Shown one piece after another: positions 53,412 to 62,704 of a stretch of DNA of 64,000 nucleotides. A program made the position numbers and the translations under genes. The DNA comes from JANQEU01 sp965228045 (GTDB taxonomy: Bacteria > Bacteroidota > Bacteroidia > Cytophagales > Cyclobacteriaceae). The notes under the pieces were generated by a model. It was given only the letters and a program-made list of their open reading frames with translations. It made no database searches and was not told the DNA's origin. The stretch covers positions 1,860,001 through 1,924,000 of the forward strand of contig OZ245789.1 in NCBI GenBank assembly GCA_965228045.1, read 5' to 3'. Within the stretch, counting starts at the first letter, position 1, and each line of letters opens with the position of its first letter.

Positions 53412-55214
53412 ATGAGGATACTGGTCATCCTTCTGATTTTATTGTGTTCCAATTTACACGGACAGAGTACCGGAGAGTTTGAAATCACAAGGCTCAACGA
53501 CTCTGCTTTCTATTACCTGGATCGAGGTGGAGATAGTCTGTGCTACTTTGCCGGCAAGGCATATACGGCCAATAGTGGTAGATATGAGATAGAGGAGGTA
53601 CGTTCGTTTTTAGTCCTTGGTATTTGCCTTAGAAACGATGGGAAATTGGACTCAGCATTTCAATTGTTTGATGCTGCCAGAGCTACATTCGATGAGCATG
53701 ATATGTTGCCGGAACTTGGGCGGGCAAATTGGTACCTGGGAAAAATTTGGTGGGCTCTCAGGAAAATGGACAAAGCGGAGGAGGTGTATCTGGATGCCGT
53801 ATCGATTTTAGAGGAGGCCGGTGATTATGATACCCAGTTCAAGGTTCTGAATGGTCTTGGCGTGATGCGAATATCTCAGGGAGATTACTCGAAGGCTCTT
53901 CAATACTTAAAGCAATCATTGACCGTAGTGGAGAGGGAAAATCTATTTGATTTTCACGTTCGTGTCTTGAAAAATATCAGTGGTGTTTATGTGGAATTGA
54001 AAGAGTACGAAAAGGCTTTGGAGTTCAATCAATTGGCCATTGACAATGCCAACCCGGAAAGGGATAAAGACATGATTCCCATCAACTATCTCGATAGAGC
54101 ATTGATTTATGATAAAACGGGCAACCGTGACAGCTCGGATTTTTTCATGGATCAGGCCCTCCAGGCTGCCAGAAGGGTAAATTTTAGTCAACGAAGTATC
54201 CGTTATCAGATGAGTAAACTTCATTCTTCCAGAGGCGAGTACACTGAAGCCATCCCTCATTTAAAGTATATAATTGACAGTACCCGGATGAATGCGATGA
54301 GCGATCTTATTTATTTCGATATTGCCGAGAAGTACTACCTGGTCGGGAAGCTGGATAGCGCATTGTACTACGCACACTTACTTAATCAGCTTTCAGTGGA
54401 CAGTAATGGTAAGACCAATATATATAAGTCGGCGAAACTACTGTCGGAAATCTATTCAGACAGGCAGAACATGGAAAGGTCAAATTATTTCCTTAAGCAA
54501 TATGCGGCGTACAAGGATTCAGTTTTTAATGATGAGTTGAATCAGCAGGTCTCGGATCTGAGGGTACAAATAGAGACGATTGATAAGGCAAATCAGATCG
54601 AACAGTTAAAGACACAGGTGACCATCGAGGAACTGACCAGAAAATCTTTGATCAGGACGAGCATTGGTATCTTTTTGATTTTGGTTTTCTTCATTATTCT
54701 AATTTCAATAAGATACAATCATCAGAGAAAGCTGGAGAAAATAAAACAAAGAGAACTGATCAGGGAGAATAAACGAAACAGGCAGGATTTACATCTTCAG
54801 ACTTTGAGAATGATGCGTTTAAGCTCCACGATGTTGGATGTGGAGGAAAGCATTAAGGAATTGAAAAGGGTAACCAAAGACGAAAAGATCGGTTTGCAAC
54901 GAATATTGAATATCATTCGTGTCAATAAAAGTGTCGAATCCGAGTGGGAAAGTTTCAACCATCATTTTAATAGCATTTACAGCGGATTTACGGATTACCT
55001 GAAAAAGAACTATCCTGAGTTGACAATAAATGAAATTCGGTTTTGCTCCCTGATGAAAATGGACCTTAAGAACAATGAAATCGCTTCGATACTGGGCATC
55101 GCTTCACGTAGCGTCATCATGTCCAAGTACAGAATCAAGAAGAAGATGAAAGTCGACGATCAGGTAAGGATCGAGGACTTTATAAAAAGACTGGACTCCA
55201 GGCAGACTCGTTGA
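53412..55214 (+). CDS. TPR-repeat transmembrane protein with LuxR-like helix-turn-helix
   Basis: A 600-residue protein typical of Bacteroidetes: signal peptide (about 1-18), about seven TPR repeats in the periplasmic part (about 40-400, e.g. Y-S-K-A-L-Q-Y-L-K-Q-S-L), one TM helix (about 417-436), a cytoplasmic coiled coil, and a C-terminal LuxR/GerE-like helix-turn-helix (about 540-590, L-T-I-N-E-I-R-F-C-S-L and N-E-I-A-S-I-L-G-I). Such proteins are thought to sense envelope signals and bind DNA from the membrane. It lies between the GH15 and trehalose synthesis genes and may regulate them. Confidence 0.88.
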   Translation: MRILVILLILLCSNLHGQSTGEFEITRLNDSAFYYLDRGGDSLCYFAGKAYTANSGRYEIEEVRSFLVLGICLRNDGKLDSAFQLFDAARATFDEHDMLPELGRANWYLGKIWWALRKMDKAEEVYLDAVSILEEAGDYDTQFKVLNGLGVMRISQGDYSKALQYLKQSLTVVERENLFDFHVRVLKNISGVYVELKEYEKALEFNQLAIDNANPERDKDMIPINYLDRALIYDKTGNRDSSDFFMDQALQAARRVNFSQRSIRYQMSKLHSSRGEYTEAIPHLKYIIDSTRMNAMSDLIYFDIAEKYYLVGKLDSALYYAHLLNQLSVDSNGKTNIYKSAKLLSEIYSDRQNMERSNYFLKQYAAYKDSVFNDELNQQVSDLRVQIETIDKANQIEQLKTQVTIEELTRKSLIRTSIGIFLILVFFIILISIRYNHQRKLEKIKQRELIRENKRNRQDLHLQTLRMMRLSSTMLDVEESIKELKRVTKDEKIGLQRILNIIRVNKSVESEWESFNHHFNSIYSGFTDYLKKNYPELTINEIRFCSLMKMDLKNNEIASILGIASRSVIMSKYRIKKKMKVDDQVRIEDFIKRLDSRQTR

Positions 55215-55219
55215 GAAAT

Positions 55220-57394
55220 CTACTCCATTAACATTTGAAGTATCTTTCTTATTCTTTTATAGTTAATGACACTGAATTTAGCTTCCGAAGCCTGGTTGCC
55301 TACCTTGATGGTGTACGCTTCCTTCGGCATTACTTTAAATGTATCCTCATCCGTTCTGTCATCCCCACAGGCCATTATAAAGTTGGCTTTTGAGTCATCA
55401 AGTATTACTGTGGCACCCCGACCTTTATTGATGTCCATGGATTTGATTTCTACCACTTTGTCGCCTTCCATGATCTGCAGGTTTTTATTCTGCGTGAGGT
55501 ATTTTAGGTGACTGGTCAGTTCGCGGGTCCTGACTTCTCCAAGTCCGGTTTCTACCTTTCTGTAGTGCCAGACAAGCGAATAATCTTTGTCTTCTACAAA
55601 CGACCCGGGAGTCCGGTTTACATACCCTTCAAGGAGGGTCATGATTTCTTCTTTCCAGGCATTGGTCAGCTTGGTAATCGTTTTGAATTCTTCACCTTTT
55701 CTCTTAATCCAGGCTCCGTGTTCGGCTACTATTTCCACATCATAGTCTTTTAACCAGTTTTCAAGTGTCGAGCGACCCCGTCCACTAATGATGACAATTT
55801 TGTTCTTCTTATCAGCGGTAAGACCTTTGATGATGGATTTGAGTTCTGCATCCGGTTTTGATTCATTGGGATCCAAATGAAAGCCGGTAAGGGTGCCATC
55901 GTAGTCCAAAAAGATCAATCTTGATTTCGCTTTCTTGTAGTCTTTGAGTATCTGCTGCTCCAGTTGTTCGTCGATGAGTCTGGTTTCAAGGGCGGATTGA
56001 GAAGATTTCACGAAATCAAGGTTATCCATAAAAAGTTCGACCCATTGATGTATGTTGTATCTTTTGATTGAGGCCTGCATTCTGGTCATCTGTCTCACCT
56101 GGTCTTCTTCAGGCATAGTGAGTGCCCTGTGCATGGCTTTGACCATTTGCTCGATGTTGTTAGGATTTACAATGATGGCGTCTGAAAGCTCCTTGGAAGC
56201 TCCAGCCATTTCACTCAGTACCAGAACGCCTTTTTTGTCGATCTTACTTGCAATGTATTCCTTACATACCAGGTTCATTCCATCCCGCATCGGTGTAACC
56301 AGGCAGACATGTGCCATCCTGTAGAACGCGGACAAGGCACTAAGTGGAAAACTCCTGTAAAAATAATGAACCGGTGTCCAGTTAAGTCTGGCGAAACTTC
56401 CGTTGATCCGACCCACCAGCAGATCTATTTCTTCCTTCAGCTGTCGATACTTGGGTACCGTGTCCCTCGAAGGTACCACTACCATAAAAAAAGAGACTTT
56501 TTCTCTGAATTCCGGGTGCTCCTGCAGGAAGCGCTCGAATGCCTTCAAACGCTCAGGAATTCCTTTGCTGTAATCAAGTCTATCTATGGTCAGAATCATC
56601 TGAACATCACCTATGGATGTTCTGTATCGCACTTCCCTGGCCAATGTCTCAGGAGCTGCCGCTGATTCTGCATATTTATCATAATCAATACCCATCGGTA
56701 GGGCATCTACCATCACCAGTCGGTTTTCAACGGTTATTTTGCCATTTTCATTTCCCAGACCGGCCAGTCTGTTTACGGAAGAGAGAAAGTGACGCATATC
56801 ATCGTAGGTATGAAACCCAAGAAAATCAGACCCCAACATGCCATTTAGGAGTTCTCTTCTCCAGGGTAGCAATCGAAATGACTCGTAAGAAGGAAATGGT
56901 ATATGTAGGAAAAATCCTATAGTGGATTTAGGATTGTTTTCTCTGATCATTTGCGGGAGCAGCAGAAGCTGGTAATCATGCACCCAGATCGTATCTCCAT
57001 CCTCAATCACATTGTCAAGTTCCTTTGCAAATTTCTTGTTTACCTTTTGGTAGGCTTTCCACAGGTCATCATCGTAGACAGTATACTGATTGAAATAGTG
57101 AAAGTTTGGCCAAAGCGTTTCATTGCTAAATCCTTCATAAAAATCTTCAATTTCCTGGGCACTCAGGAAGACCGGCCGCATACTTTGCTTTTTGAGATTT
57201 TTGGCGATTTCCGTTTTCTGAGAGGCTTTGGTCACAGCCAGACCAGGCCAGCCAACCCAAATATTATCACCTTCCTTATAGATGGAGCCCAATCCCGTGG
57301 CAAGTCCACCTTCACTAGGATTGTAGGAGAGTTTCCCCTTTTCTTCAGAAATTTTTACAGGCAGTCGGTTAGAAACGATGATTGTCTTGGACAT
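55220..57394 (-). CDS. Bifunctional trehalose-6-phosphate synthase/phosphatase (OtsA-OtsB fusion)
   Basis: A 724-residue fusion. Residues about 1-470 are a GT20 trehalose-6-phosphate synthase: S-N-R-L-P-V at the start, W-V-H-D-Y-Q-L-L-L-L-P, R-L-D-Y-S-K-G-I-P and P-M-R-D-G-M-N-L-V. Residues about 490-724 are a HAD-type phosphatase with D497-Y-D499-G-T, I-I-S-G-R-G-R and G-D-D-R-T-D-E. The protein makes trehalose from UDP-glucose and glucose-6-phosphate in two steps. It converges on the TPR-HTH gene (5 bp apart). Confidence 0.95.
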   Translation of the reverse strand: MSKTIIVSNRLPVKISEEKGKLSYNPSEGGLATGLGSIYKEGDNIWVGWPGLAVTKASQKTEIAKNLKKQSMRPVFLSAQEIEDFYEGFSNETLWPNFHYFNQYTVYDDDLWKAYQKVNKKFAKELDNVIEDGDTIWVHDYQLLLLPQMIRENNPKSTIGFFLHIPFPSYESFRLLPWRRELLNGMLGSDFLGFHTYDDMRHFLSSVNRLAGLGNENGKITVENRLVMVDALPMGIDYDKYAESAAAPETLAREVRYRTSIGDVQMILTIDRLDYSKGIPERLKAFERFLQEHPEFREKVSFFMVVVPSRDTVPKYRQLKEEIDLLVGRINGSFARLNWTPVHYFYRSFPLSALSAFYRMAHVCLVTPMRDGMNLVCKEYIASKIDKKGVLVLSEMAGASKELSDAIIVNPNNIEQMVKAMHRALTMPEEDQVRQMTRMQASIKRYNIHQWVELFMDNLDFVKSSQSALETRLIDEQLEQQILKDYKKAKSRLIFLDYDGTLTGFHLDPNESKPDAELKSIIKGLTADKKNKIVIISGRGRSTLENWLKDYDVEIVAEHGAWIKRKGEEFKTITKLTNAWKEEIMTLLEGYVNRTPGSFVEDKDYSLVWHYRKVETGLGEVRTRELTSHLKYLTQNKNLQIMEGDKVVEIKSMDINKGRGATVILDDSKANFIMACGDDRTDEDTFKVMPKEAYTIKVGNQASEAKFSVINYKRIRKILQMLME

Positions 57395-57484
57395 AAAACG
57401 GTAGTGATTGTTCTTCTTAAATTATCAAAGGGTAACTTAAATACAAGATAAAAGAAAATTTAATGGTTCCCGAAACGGGTGGGA

Positions 57485-58291
57485 TTAACGATTATTGAAA
57501 TTTTTTAATCGAAGTTGTGTGAGCTTTCTTTTGGTGTCCAGAGGAAAGTCCCCTTTCATCACCCAATCGTAGAATGAGGGTTCCTGGGCCAGAACATCAG
57601 CTACTTTCTTACCTCTGTGTTTCCCAAAATTGAAAATCTCATCGCCATTGTCGTCATAGACCATCCTGCCGGCAAGGTCGATCATTTTTTTATTGATAAG
57701 GTTATGCACCTTGGACATGTCATTTTCGATCTTCCCCATTACATTCCCAAGCAGATCCTTCATTTCCTGACCTTCATATTTTTCAATTTGAGCCACAAAA
57801 ACCTCTTTGGTGGCACGAGTATCAACGGCAGCACTGTGGGCGTTTTCCAGCACCTTGTCGCAATAAAACTTGTAGGCAGCTGTCAGATTTCGTTTTTCCA
57901 TCATGTGAAAGATCTTCTGCGCGTCAAGGATCTTTCTGTTGTCAATGTCGAAATCCAGGTTGGCTCTGAGGAATTCCTCGACAAGGACGGGCACGTCAAA
58001 TTTTAAGCAATTGAATCCTGCAAGGTCGCAGCCCTCAAGGTATTGGGCCATTGATTTTGCGATCTGCTTAAAAGTAGGCTCATCTTTTACATCTTCGTCA
58101 TAGATTCCATGGATCAGGCTGGACTCGGTGGGAATGGGAATTGTCGGGTTTAGTCTTCTGACTTTCTCATCTTCAGTGCCATCCGGAAAAATTTTGATCA
58201 TGGCAATTTCTACAATACGATCGTGAGAAACGTTGGTTCCCGTTGTTTCCAGATCAAAAACTACCAATGGGTTTTTTAGATTGAGTTTCAC
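57485..58291 (-). CDS. DnaQ-like 3'-5' exonuclease with C-terminal DUF3820-type domain
   Basis: A 268-residue protein. The N-terminal DEDDh exonuclease has D13-L-E15 in V-F-D-L-E-T-T-G, an inner Asp in N-C-L-K-F-D-V-P, and H...D in N-A-H-S-A-A-V-D-T-R. The C-terminal ~50 residues (F-N-F-G-K-H-R-G-K-K-V-A-D-V) resemble the small DUF3820-like domain found with exonucleases. It may act as a proofreading or repair exonuclease. It starts at a GTG directly after the stop of the upstream gene (TAAGTG). Confidence 0.88.
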   Translation of the reverse strand: MKLNLKNPLVVFDLETTGTNVSHDRIVEIAMIKIFPDGTEDEKVRRLNPTIPIPTESSLIHGIYDEDVKDEPTFKQIAKSMAQYLEGCDLAGFNCLKFDVPVLVEEFLRANLDFDIDNRKILDAQKIFHMMEKRNLTAAYKFYCDKVLENAHSAAVDTRATKEVFVAQIEKYEGQEMKDLLGNVMGKIENDMSKVHNLINKKMIDLAGRMVYDDNGDEIFNFGKHRGKKVADVLAQEPSFYDWVMKGDFPLDTKRKLTQLRLKNFNNR

Positions 58292-58894
58292 TTAAGCCTC
58301 CTCCGAATAGGTTTTCAGGGCTTCCAGAATGTCTTCTTTCTGAACACTGATCCTTTGCAAAATGGCCATGGAAGCACCTAATATCGACGGAAAATGCTTG
58401 TTCCGGGTTTTAATCACATGTCCATTCTCCAGTTTAAATCCATTTTCCGTTTTTTCACCGGCCACGGATTCGTATTCTATCAACTTTACATCTTCCCGAT
58501 CTCTTTGGGTACCAAGAACCATGGAGAGATTGTCTTCTTTATTATATAAGATGGAACCGGCTTTTGGTGTTTTATCTGCCAGCACTTCATAGTGGCTAAA
58601 TTCCTCCTCGATGGATTGACTTTCCGATTTCTTCTTGCTGATATGATGAAACAATACCACATGATGTCGGTAATTGAGCAGACTATCAGTTTCTATCGCA
58701 TGGGAATCCCTATCACAGATCAGGATAACCGGAGCATCAGAAAACTTCGAATCGTTCTCATCAAAAAAATAATCACAAGGTTTATTTATCGTTTCAAGAA
58801 CATGCAGAGCAATTTTTGTAATCTCCTCCGCACCACCCGATCCTATCATAAGAATTCGTTGTTTGCTCTCGATTTTGGAAAAATCTGAAATCAT
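58292..58894 (-). CDS. Hypothetical Rossmann-like protein
   Basis: A 200-residue soluble protein I cannot name. It opens with R-I-L-M-I-G-S-G-G-A-E-E-I-T-K, which looks like a nucleotide-binding loop, followed by alternating strands and helices (V-I-L-I-C-D-R-D-S). There are faint resemblances to Mur-ligase substrate domains, not enough for a call. Its stop directly abuts the exonuclease start (TAA then GTG), so the two are co-translated. Confidence 0.6.
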   Translation of the reverse strand: MISDFSKIESKQRILMIGSGGAEEITKIALHVLETINKPCDYFFDENDSKFSDAPVILICDRDSHAIETDSLLNYRHHVVLFHHISKKKSESQSIEEEFSHYEVLADKTPKAGSILYNKEDNLSMVLGTQRDREDVKLIEYESVAGEKTENGFKLENGHVIKTRNKHFPSILGASMAILQRISVQKEDILEALKTYSEEA

Positions 58895-59067
58895 AAGGGT
58901 TTTGGTAGTCGCTCAAAAATACATGAAAAATAATGGTAGCCAAACCGAAAACTTACTGTGGAAAAGGGTGTGAATAACATCTGGGAAACTTTATTAAATG
59001 ATTTACTTATGATTAAGTTGCGTAGGGTGTACGTTTGCTATCCCAAAGCACGACCATCAAAGAATTA

Positions 59068-60618
59068 ATGGAAACCAACAAATCTTCGGCATACAGGACT
59101 GCAGGCAAAACAAGGCGAATCCCATTATCAAATGAAGAAAGTCTTGGCAAATTGCCTCCCCAGGCCGTAGATATTGAGGAGGCTGTTTTAGGTGCCCTTA
59201 TGCTGGAGCGTGATGCGCTTTCCAATGTTATCGACATTCTCAAGCCCGAAAGTTTTTATAAGGAATCTCACTCCCAGATTTACGAGGCGATAGTTCAGCT
59301 ATTCAATAATTCTGAACCGGTTGATATCAAAACCGTAGTTCATCAGCTTCGAAAAAACGGAACGCTGGATGTCGTCGGAGGAGCATATTACATCGCTGAG
59401 CTCACGACAAGGGTAAACTCAGCGGCCAATATTGAGTATCACTCCAGGATTATTTCCGAGCAATCCATTAAGCGCGAGTTGATCAGGATTGCATCAGAAG
59501 TTCAAAAAGATGCTTATGAAGATACTATTGATGTTTTCGATCTCCTTGACAGGACGGAGCAATCACTTTTTGACGTATCAGAGTCACATATCCGAAAAAA
59601 TTACGACAAGATGAGTTCGCTTCTGGGAATGGCCATCCAGGAGATAGAGGAAAAGAAAGATAAGAAAGATGGTTTGACAGGCATAGCCAGCGGGTTTACT
59701 GCTCTTGACAGGATTACATCCGGTTGGCAACCATCTGATCTTGTGATCATCGCGGCAAGACCCGGTATGGGTAAAACGGCCTTTGTGGTTTCTGCCATGC
59801 GAAATGCCGCCATTGATTTTCAGCAGCCCGTCGCAATTTTCTCTCTAGAGATGTCGTCCGTGCAATTGGTGAACAGACTGATTTCAGCAGAAGCCGAACT
59901 GGAAAGTGAGAAAATCAAACGTGGAGACCTTGCTGATTATGAGTGGGAACAGCTTTTACATAAGACATCCAAATTATCCAGCGCACCTATTTTCATAGAT
60001 GACACCCCAGGGTTGAGCATACTGGAGCTCCGGGCCAAGTCACGAAGACTTGTAGCACAACATGGTGTAAAACTGATCGTAATTGATTACCTTCAATTGA
60101 TGACGGGAGACACCTCCAAAAGCGGAGGCGGCAATCGTGAGCAGGAGATAGCATCAATTTCACGAGCACTGAAAGGTATCGCGAAAGAGTTAAATGTTCC
60201 TGTACTTGCACTTTCGCAGTTGAGCAGGGCAGTAGAGACCAGAGGAGGAGACAAGAAACCGATGCTTTCGGATTTGAGGGAATCGGGTTCAATTGAGCAG
60301 GATGCAGATATCGTAATGTTCCTGTACCGTCCTGAATATTATGGGATCACGCAAGGTGAAGACGGCATGCCATTGAGCGGAATGGGTGAAGTCATCATCG
60401 AAAAACACAGAAACGGAAGGACTGGTACCGTCCAGTTGAAATTCATCGGTCGATTTACCAAGTTCACCGATATGGATAATTCTATTTCCGATCATTACAG
60501 CACGCCGTTTCCTTCCTCCGGAAATTCCAATACGGATTTTACCATCACCCTTCCCAGCAAGGGATCATCCAAGCCAGAGAATAACTCTGAGGATGACGAT
60601 GGAGATGTACCATTCTAA
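59068..60618 (+). CDS. dnaB: Replicative DNA helicase DnaB
   Basis: A hexameric replication-fork helicase. N-terminal DnaB domain (P-P-Q-A-V-D-I-E-E-A-V-L-G-A-L-M-L) followed by a RecA-like ATPase: Walker A A-R-P-G-M-G-K-T, L-E-M-S-S-V-Q-L, Walker B L-I-V-I-D-Y-L-Q-L-M, and S-D-L-R-E-S-G-S-I-E-Q-D-A-D. I take the ATG at 59068 (516 residues); a TTG at 59035 would add 11 residues. The C-terminus is a flexible acidic tail ending D-D-D-G-D-V-P-F, similar to an SSB tip. The 3' end overlaps the convergent TPR gene by 4 bp. Confidence 0.95.
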   Translation: METNKSSAYRTAGKTRRIPLSNEESLGKLPPQAVDIEEAVLGALMLERDALSNVIDILKPESFYKESHSQIYEAIVQLFNNSEPVDIKTVVHQLRKNGTLDVVGGAYYIAELTTRVNSAANIEYHSRIISEQSIKRELIRIASEVQKDAYEDTIDVFDLLDRTEQSLFDVSESHIRKNYDKMSSLLGMAIQEIEEKKDKKDGLTGIASGFTALDRITSGWQPSDLVIIAARPGMGKTAFVVSAMRNAAIDFQQPVAIFSLEMSSVQLVNRLISAEAELESEKIKRGDLADYEWEQLLHKTSKLSSAPIFIDDTPGLSILELRAKSRRLVAQHGVKLIVIDYLQLMTGDTSKSGGGNREQEIASISRALKGIAKELNVPVLALSQLSRAVETRGGDKKPMLSDLRESGSIEQDADIVMFLYRPEYYGITQGEDGMPLSGMGEVIIEKHRNGRTGTVQLKFIGRFTKFTDMDNSISDHYSTPFPSSGNSNTDFTITLPSKGSSKPENNSEDDDGDVPF

Positions 60619-60935
60619 TCTTCCAGTTCCAACAGGAAATTCTGATAAGCGTTCCTCAGTTCGGCGTTGGTTTTCAGATCGCTTTTACTTTTCTCAATTC
60701 CGGTTTTGAAAGTCTGCTCGGCTTTTTGGGCTTCACCCAGGTCTATGTAAAGATGAGCAGCCTGATAGTAGGTGGGAATGTAGTCAGGGGATTCCTCCAA
60801 TAATTCTTCGAAAAGCCCTAACGCCAGGGTTTTGTTTTGCTTTTGATACTCCAACGCCAAAGCATATTTAGTGAAGGTATCTTCAGGGTCAATTTTCAGT
60901 AAATTTTCAAGTTTCCCAATGCGTTCCTCGTTCAT
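60615..60935 (-). CDS. Small TPR-repeat protein
   Basis: A 106-residue soluble protein made of about two and a half TPR repeats (A-L-A-L-E-Y-Q-K-Q-N-K-T, P-T-Y-Y-Q-A-A-H-L-Y-I-D-L-G-E-A-Q-K-A). It has no signal peptide, so it is cytoplasmic and probably mediates protein contacts. It is a single gene that converges on dnaB. Confidence 0.85.
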   Translation of the reverse strand: MNEERIGKLENLLKIDPEDTFTKYALALEYQKQNKTLALGLFEELLEESPDYIPTYYQAAHLYIDLGEAQKAEQTFKTGIEKSKSDLKTNAELRNAYQNFLLELED

Positions 60936-61008
60936 AATGCTTGATTTTTATTTACTCCTTTATTGACTAACTTCACGTGCTGAAACAGGGAAAAATAGCT
61001 AATAATAT

Positions 61009-61746
61009 ATGAAAATTCTGGTGTGTATCACCCATGTTCCCGATACGACTTCAAAGATCTCATTTGCAGAAAATAATACCAAATTCAATAAGAATGGTAT
61101 TCAATTTATCATCGGGCCCTATGACGATTACGCATTGGCCAGAGCCGTAGAATTGAAGGAGCAGGCTGGTGGAAGTATAACGGTTTTAAATGTCGGTGAA
61201 GCTGAAACAGAACCTACGATTCGCAAGGCACTCGCGATAGGAGCTGATGATGCAATTAGGGTAGATGCCGACCCCACCGATTCTTACTTTGTTGCAAGCC
61301 AGATTGCCCATTTTGCGAAAGCAGGAGAGTACGACCTGATCTTAATGGGTCGGGAAAGTATAGATTTTAATGGCGGTCAGGTCCATGGTATGGTAGGCGA
61401 GATGCTCGGGATTCCGTCAGTATCTCCGGTGATGACGCTTGACCTAGAGGGCAATACCGCTAAAATGAGTAGAGAGATAGAGGGAGGCAAGGAGTATGTA
61501 GAGGTTGAGCTACCTATCGTGGCGGGATGCCAGGAGCCTATTGCGGAATGGAAAATACCCAACATGCGGGGAATTATGTCGGCCAGATCTAAGCCTTTAA
61601 CCGTGGAGCAACCGGTCTCTGATGAGGCCTTAACGGGTGTTAGTGCCTTTGAACTGCCTCCGGATAAGGGAGATGTCAAACTGGTGGACTCGGATAATCT
61701 TGAAGAGTTGGTAAATTTATTGAAGAACGAAGCGAAAGTAATATAA
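61009..61746 (+). CDS. etfB: Electron transfer flavoprotein beta subunit
   Basis: A 245-residue EtfB: opens M-K-I-L-V-C-I-T-H-V-P-D-T, then N-P-Y-D-type residues in I-I-G-P-Y-D-D-Y-A-L, and G-R-E-S-I-D-F-N-G-G-Q-V and A-R-S-K-P-L near the end. It binds AMP/FAD with EtfA and passes electrons from acyl-CoA dehydrogenases to the respiratory chain. EtfA starts 1 bp after its stop, and the pair is co-transcribed with a nuclease gene. Confidence 0.95.
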   Translation: MKILVCITHVPDTTSKISFAENNTKFNKNGIQFIIGPYDDYALARAVELKEQAGGSITVLNVGEAETEPTIRKALAIGADDAIRVDADPTDSYFVASQIAHFAKAGEYDLILMGRESIDFNGGQVHGMVGEMLGIPSVSPVMTLDLEGNTAKMSREIEGGKEYVEVELPIVAGCQEPIAEWKIPNMRGIMSARSKPLTVEQPVSDEALTGVSAFELPPDKGDVKLVDSDNLEELVNLLKNEAKVI

Positions 61747-61747
61747 G

Positions 61748-62704
61748 ATGGGCGTACTGGTATTTGTAGAAATGGATGAAGGGAAGGTCAAGAAATCATC
61801 CCTGGAGGCAGTTAGCTATGGGAGTGCGATGGGGGAGGAGACAACAGCCATCGTTTTTGGTAAACCTGATGCTGAAGACATTAGTTACCTTGGTAAAGCG
61901 GGTGCCTCCAACGTACTTCAGATAGAAGATGATAATTTCTCTCAGCCGGGAATTATGACATATTCCTCGGCCCTTGCAGAAGCATTTGAAAAAGTGGGTG
62001 CCTCTACTTTAGTGATGGCCAGATCGTCCATAGCAGACCCTGTGGCGGCAAGAACTTCGATCAAATTGAAAGCAGGATTGGTCTCTAACGTTTCCGCGCT
62101 TCCTGAAACAAGCAATGGATTTACCGTTCAAAGAAGCATTTATACGGGTAAGGCTTTTGCCAATACGGAAGTCAAAGCGGAGAAAAAGATTTTGACCTTA
62201 AAGAAAAATGCAGTGGCCATTAAGGAGGATGGATCTGATCCATCAGTGGAATCCTTCAGTCCCACCTTACATGAGAGTGATCAGAAGGTAAAAATTACCT
62301 CTAAAGAAAAAGCCGAGGGTGATGTTTTGCTTCCGGAAGCAGATATCGTGGTCTCAGGTGGTCGCGGACTTAAAGGTCCGGAAAACTGGGGTATGGTGGA
62401 AGAGCTTGCGAAGGTATTAGGCGCAGCTACAGGTTGCAGCAAGCCGGTATCAGATATGGATTGGAGACCGCACCACGAGCATGTGGGCCAAACCGGAATT
62501 AAGGTAGCTCCATCTTTGTACATAGCGATAGGTATTTCCGGCGCGATTCAGCATTTAGCAGGTGTAAATTCATCAAAATATATTCTGGTTATCAACAAAG
62601 ACCCTGAAGCACCTTTCTTCAAAGCTGCTGATTATGGTGTTGTTGGAGACGCGTTCGAGGTTGTTCCCAAATTGACAGAAGCTATAAAAGCTAAAATCGG
62701 ATAA
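61748..62704 (+). CDS. etfA: Electron transfer flavoprotein alpha subunit
   Basis: A 318-residue EtfA. The C-terminal FAD-binding domain is typical: V-S-G-G-R-G-L-K-G-P-E-N-W, S-K-P-V-S-D-M-D-W-R-P, H-E-H-V-G-Q-T-G-I-K-V-A-P-S-L-Y-I-A-I-G-I-S-G-A-type residues, and D-Y-G-V-V-G-D. It pairs with EtfB encoded directly upstream. Its TAA is immediately followed by the ATG of the bifunctional nuclease gene. Confidence 0.96.
   Translation: MGVLVFVEMDEGKVKKSSLEAVSYGSAMGEETTAIVFGKPDAEDISYLGKAGASNVLQIEDDNFSQPGIMTYSSALAEAFEKVGASTLVMARSSIADPVAARTSIKLKAGLVSNVSALPETSNGFTVQRSIYTGKAFANTEVKAEKKILTLKKNAVAIKEDGSDPSVESFSPTLHESDQKVKITSKEKAEGDVLLPEADIVVSGGRGLKGPENWGMVEELAKVLGAATGCSKPVSDMDWRPHHEHVGQTGIKVAPSLYIAIGISGAIQHLAGVNSSKYILVINKDPEAPFFKAADYGVVGDAFEVVPKLTEAIKAKIG

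Noticed and set aside
59035..59067. TTG at 59035 as the dnaB start
   Set aside because: It adds only 11 residues; the ATG at 59068 is an ordinary start and the conserved domain begins well after it.
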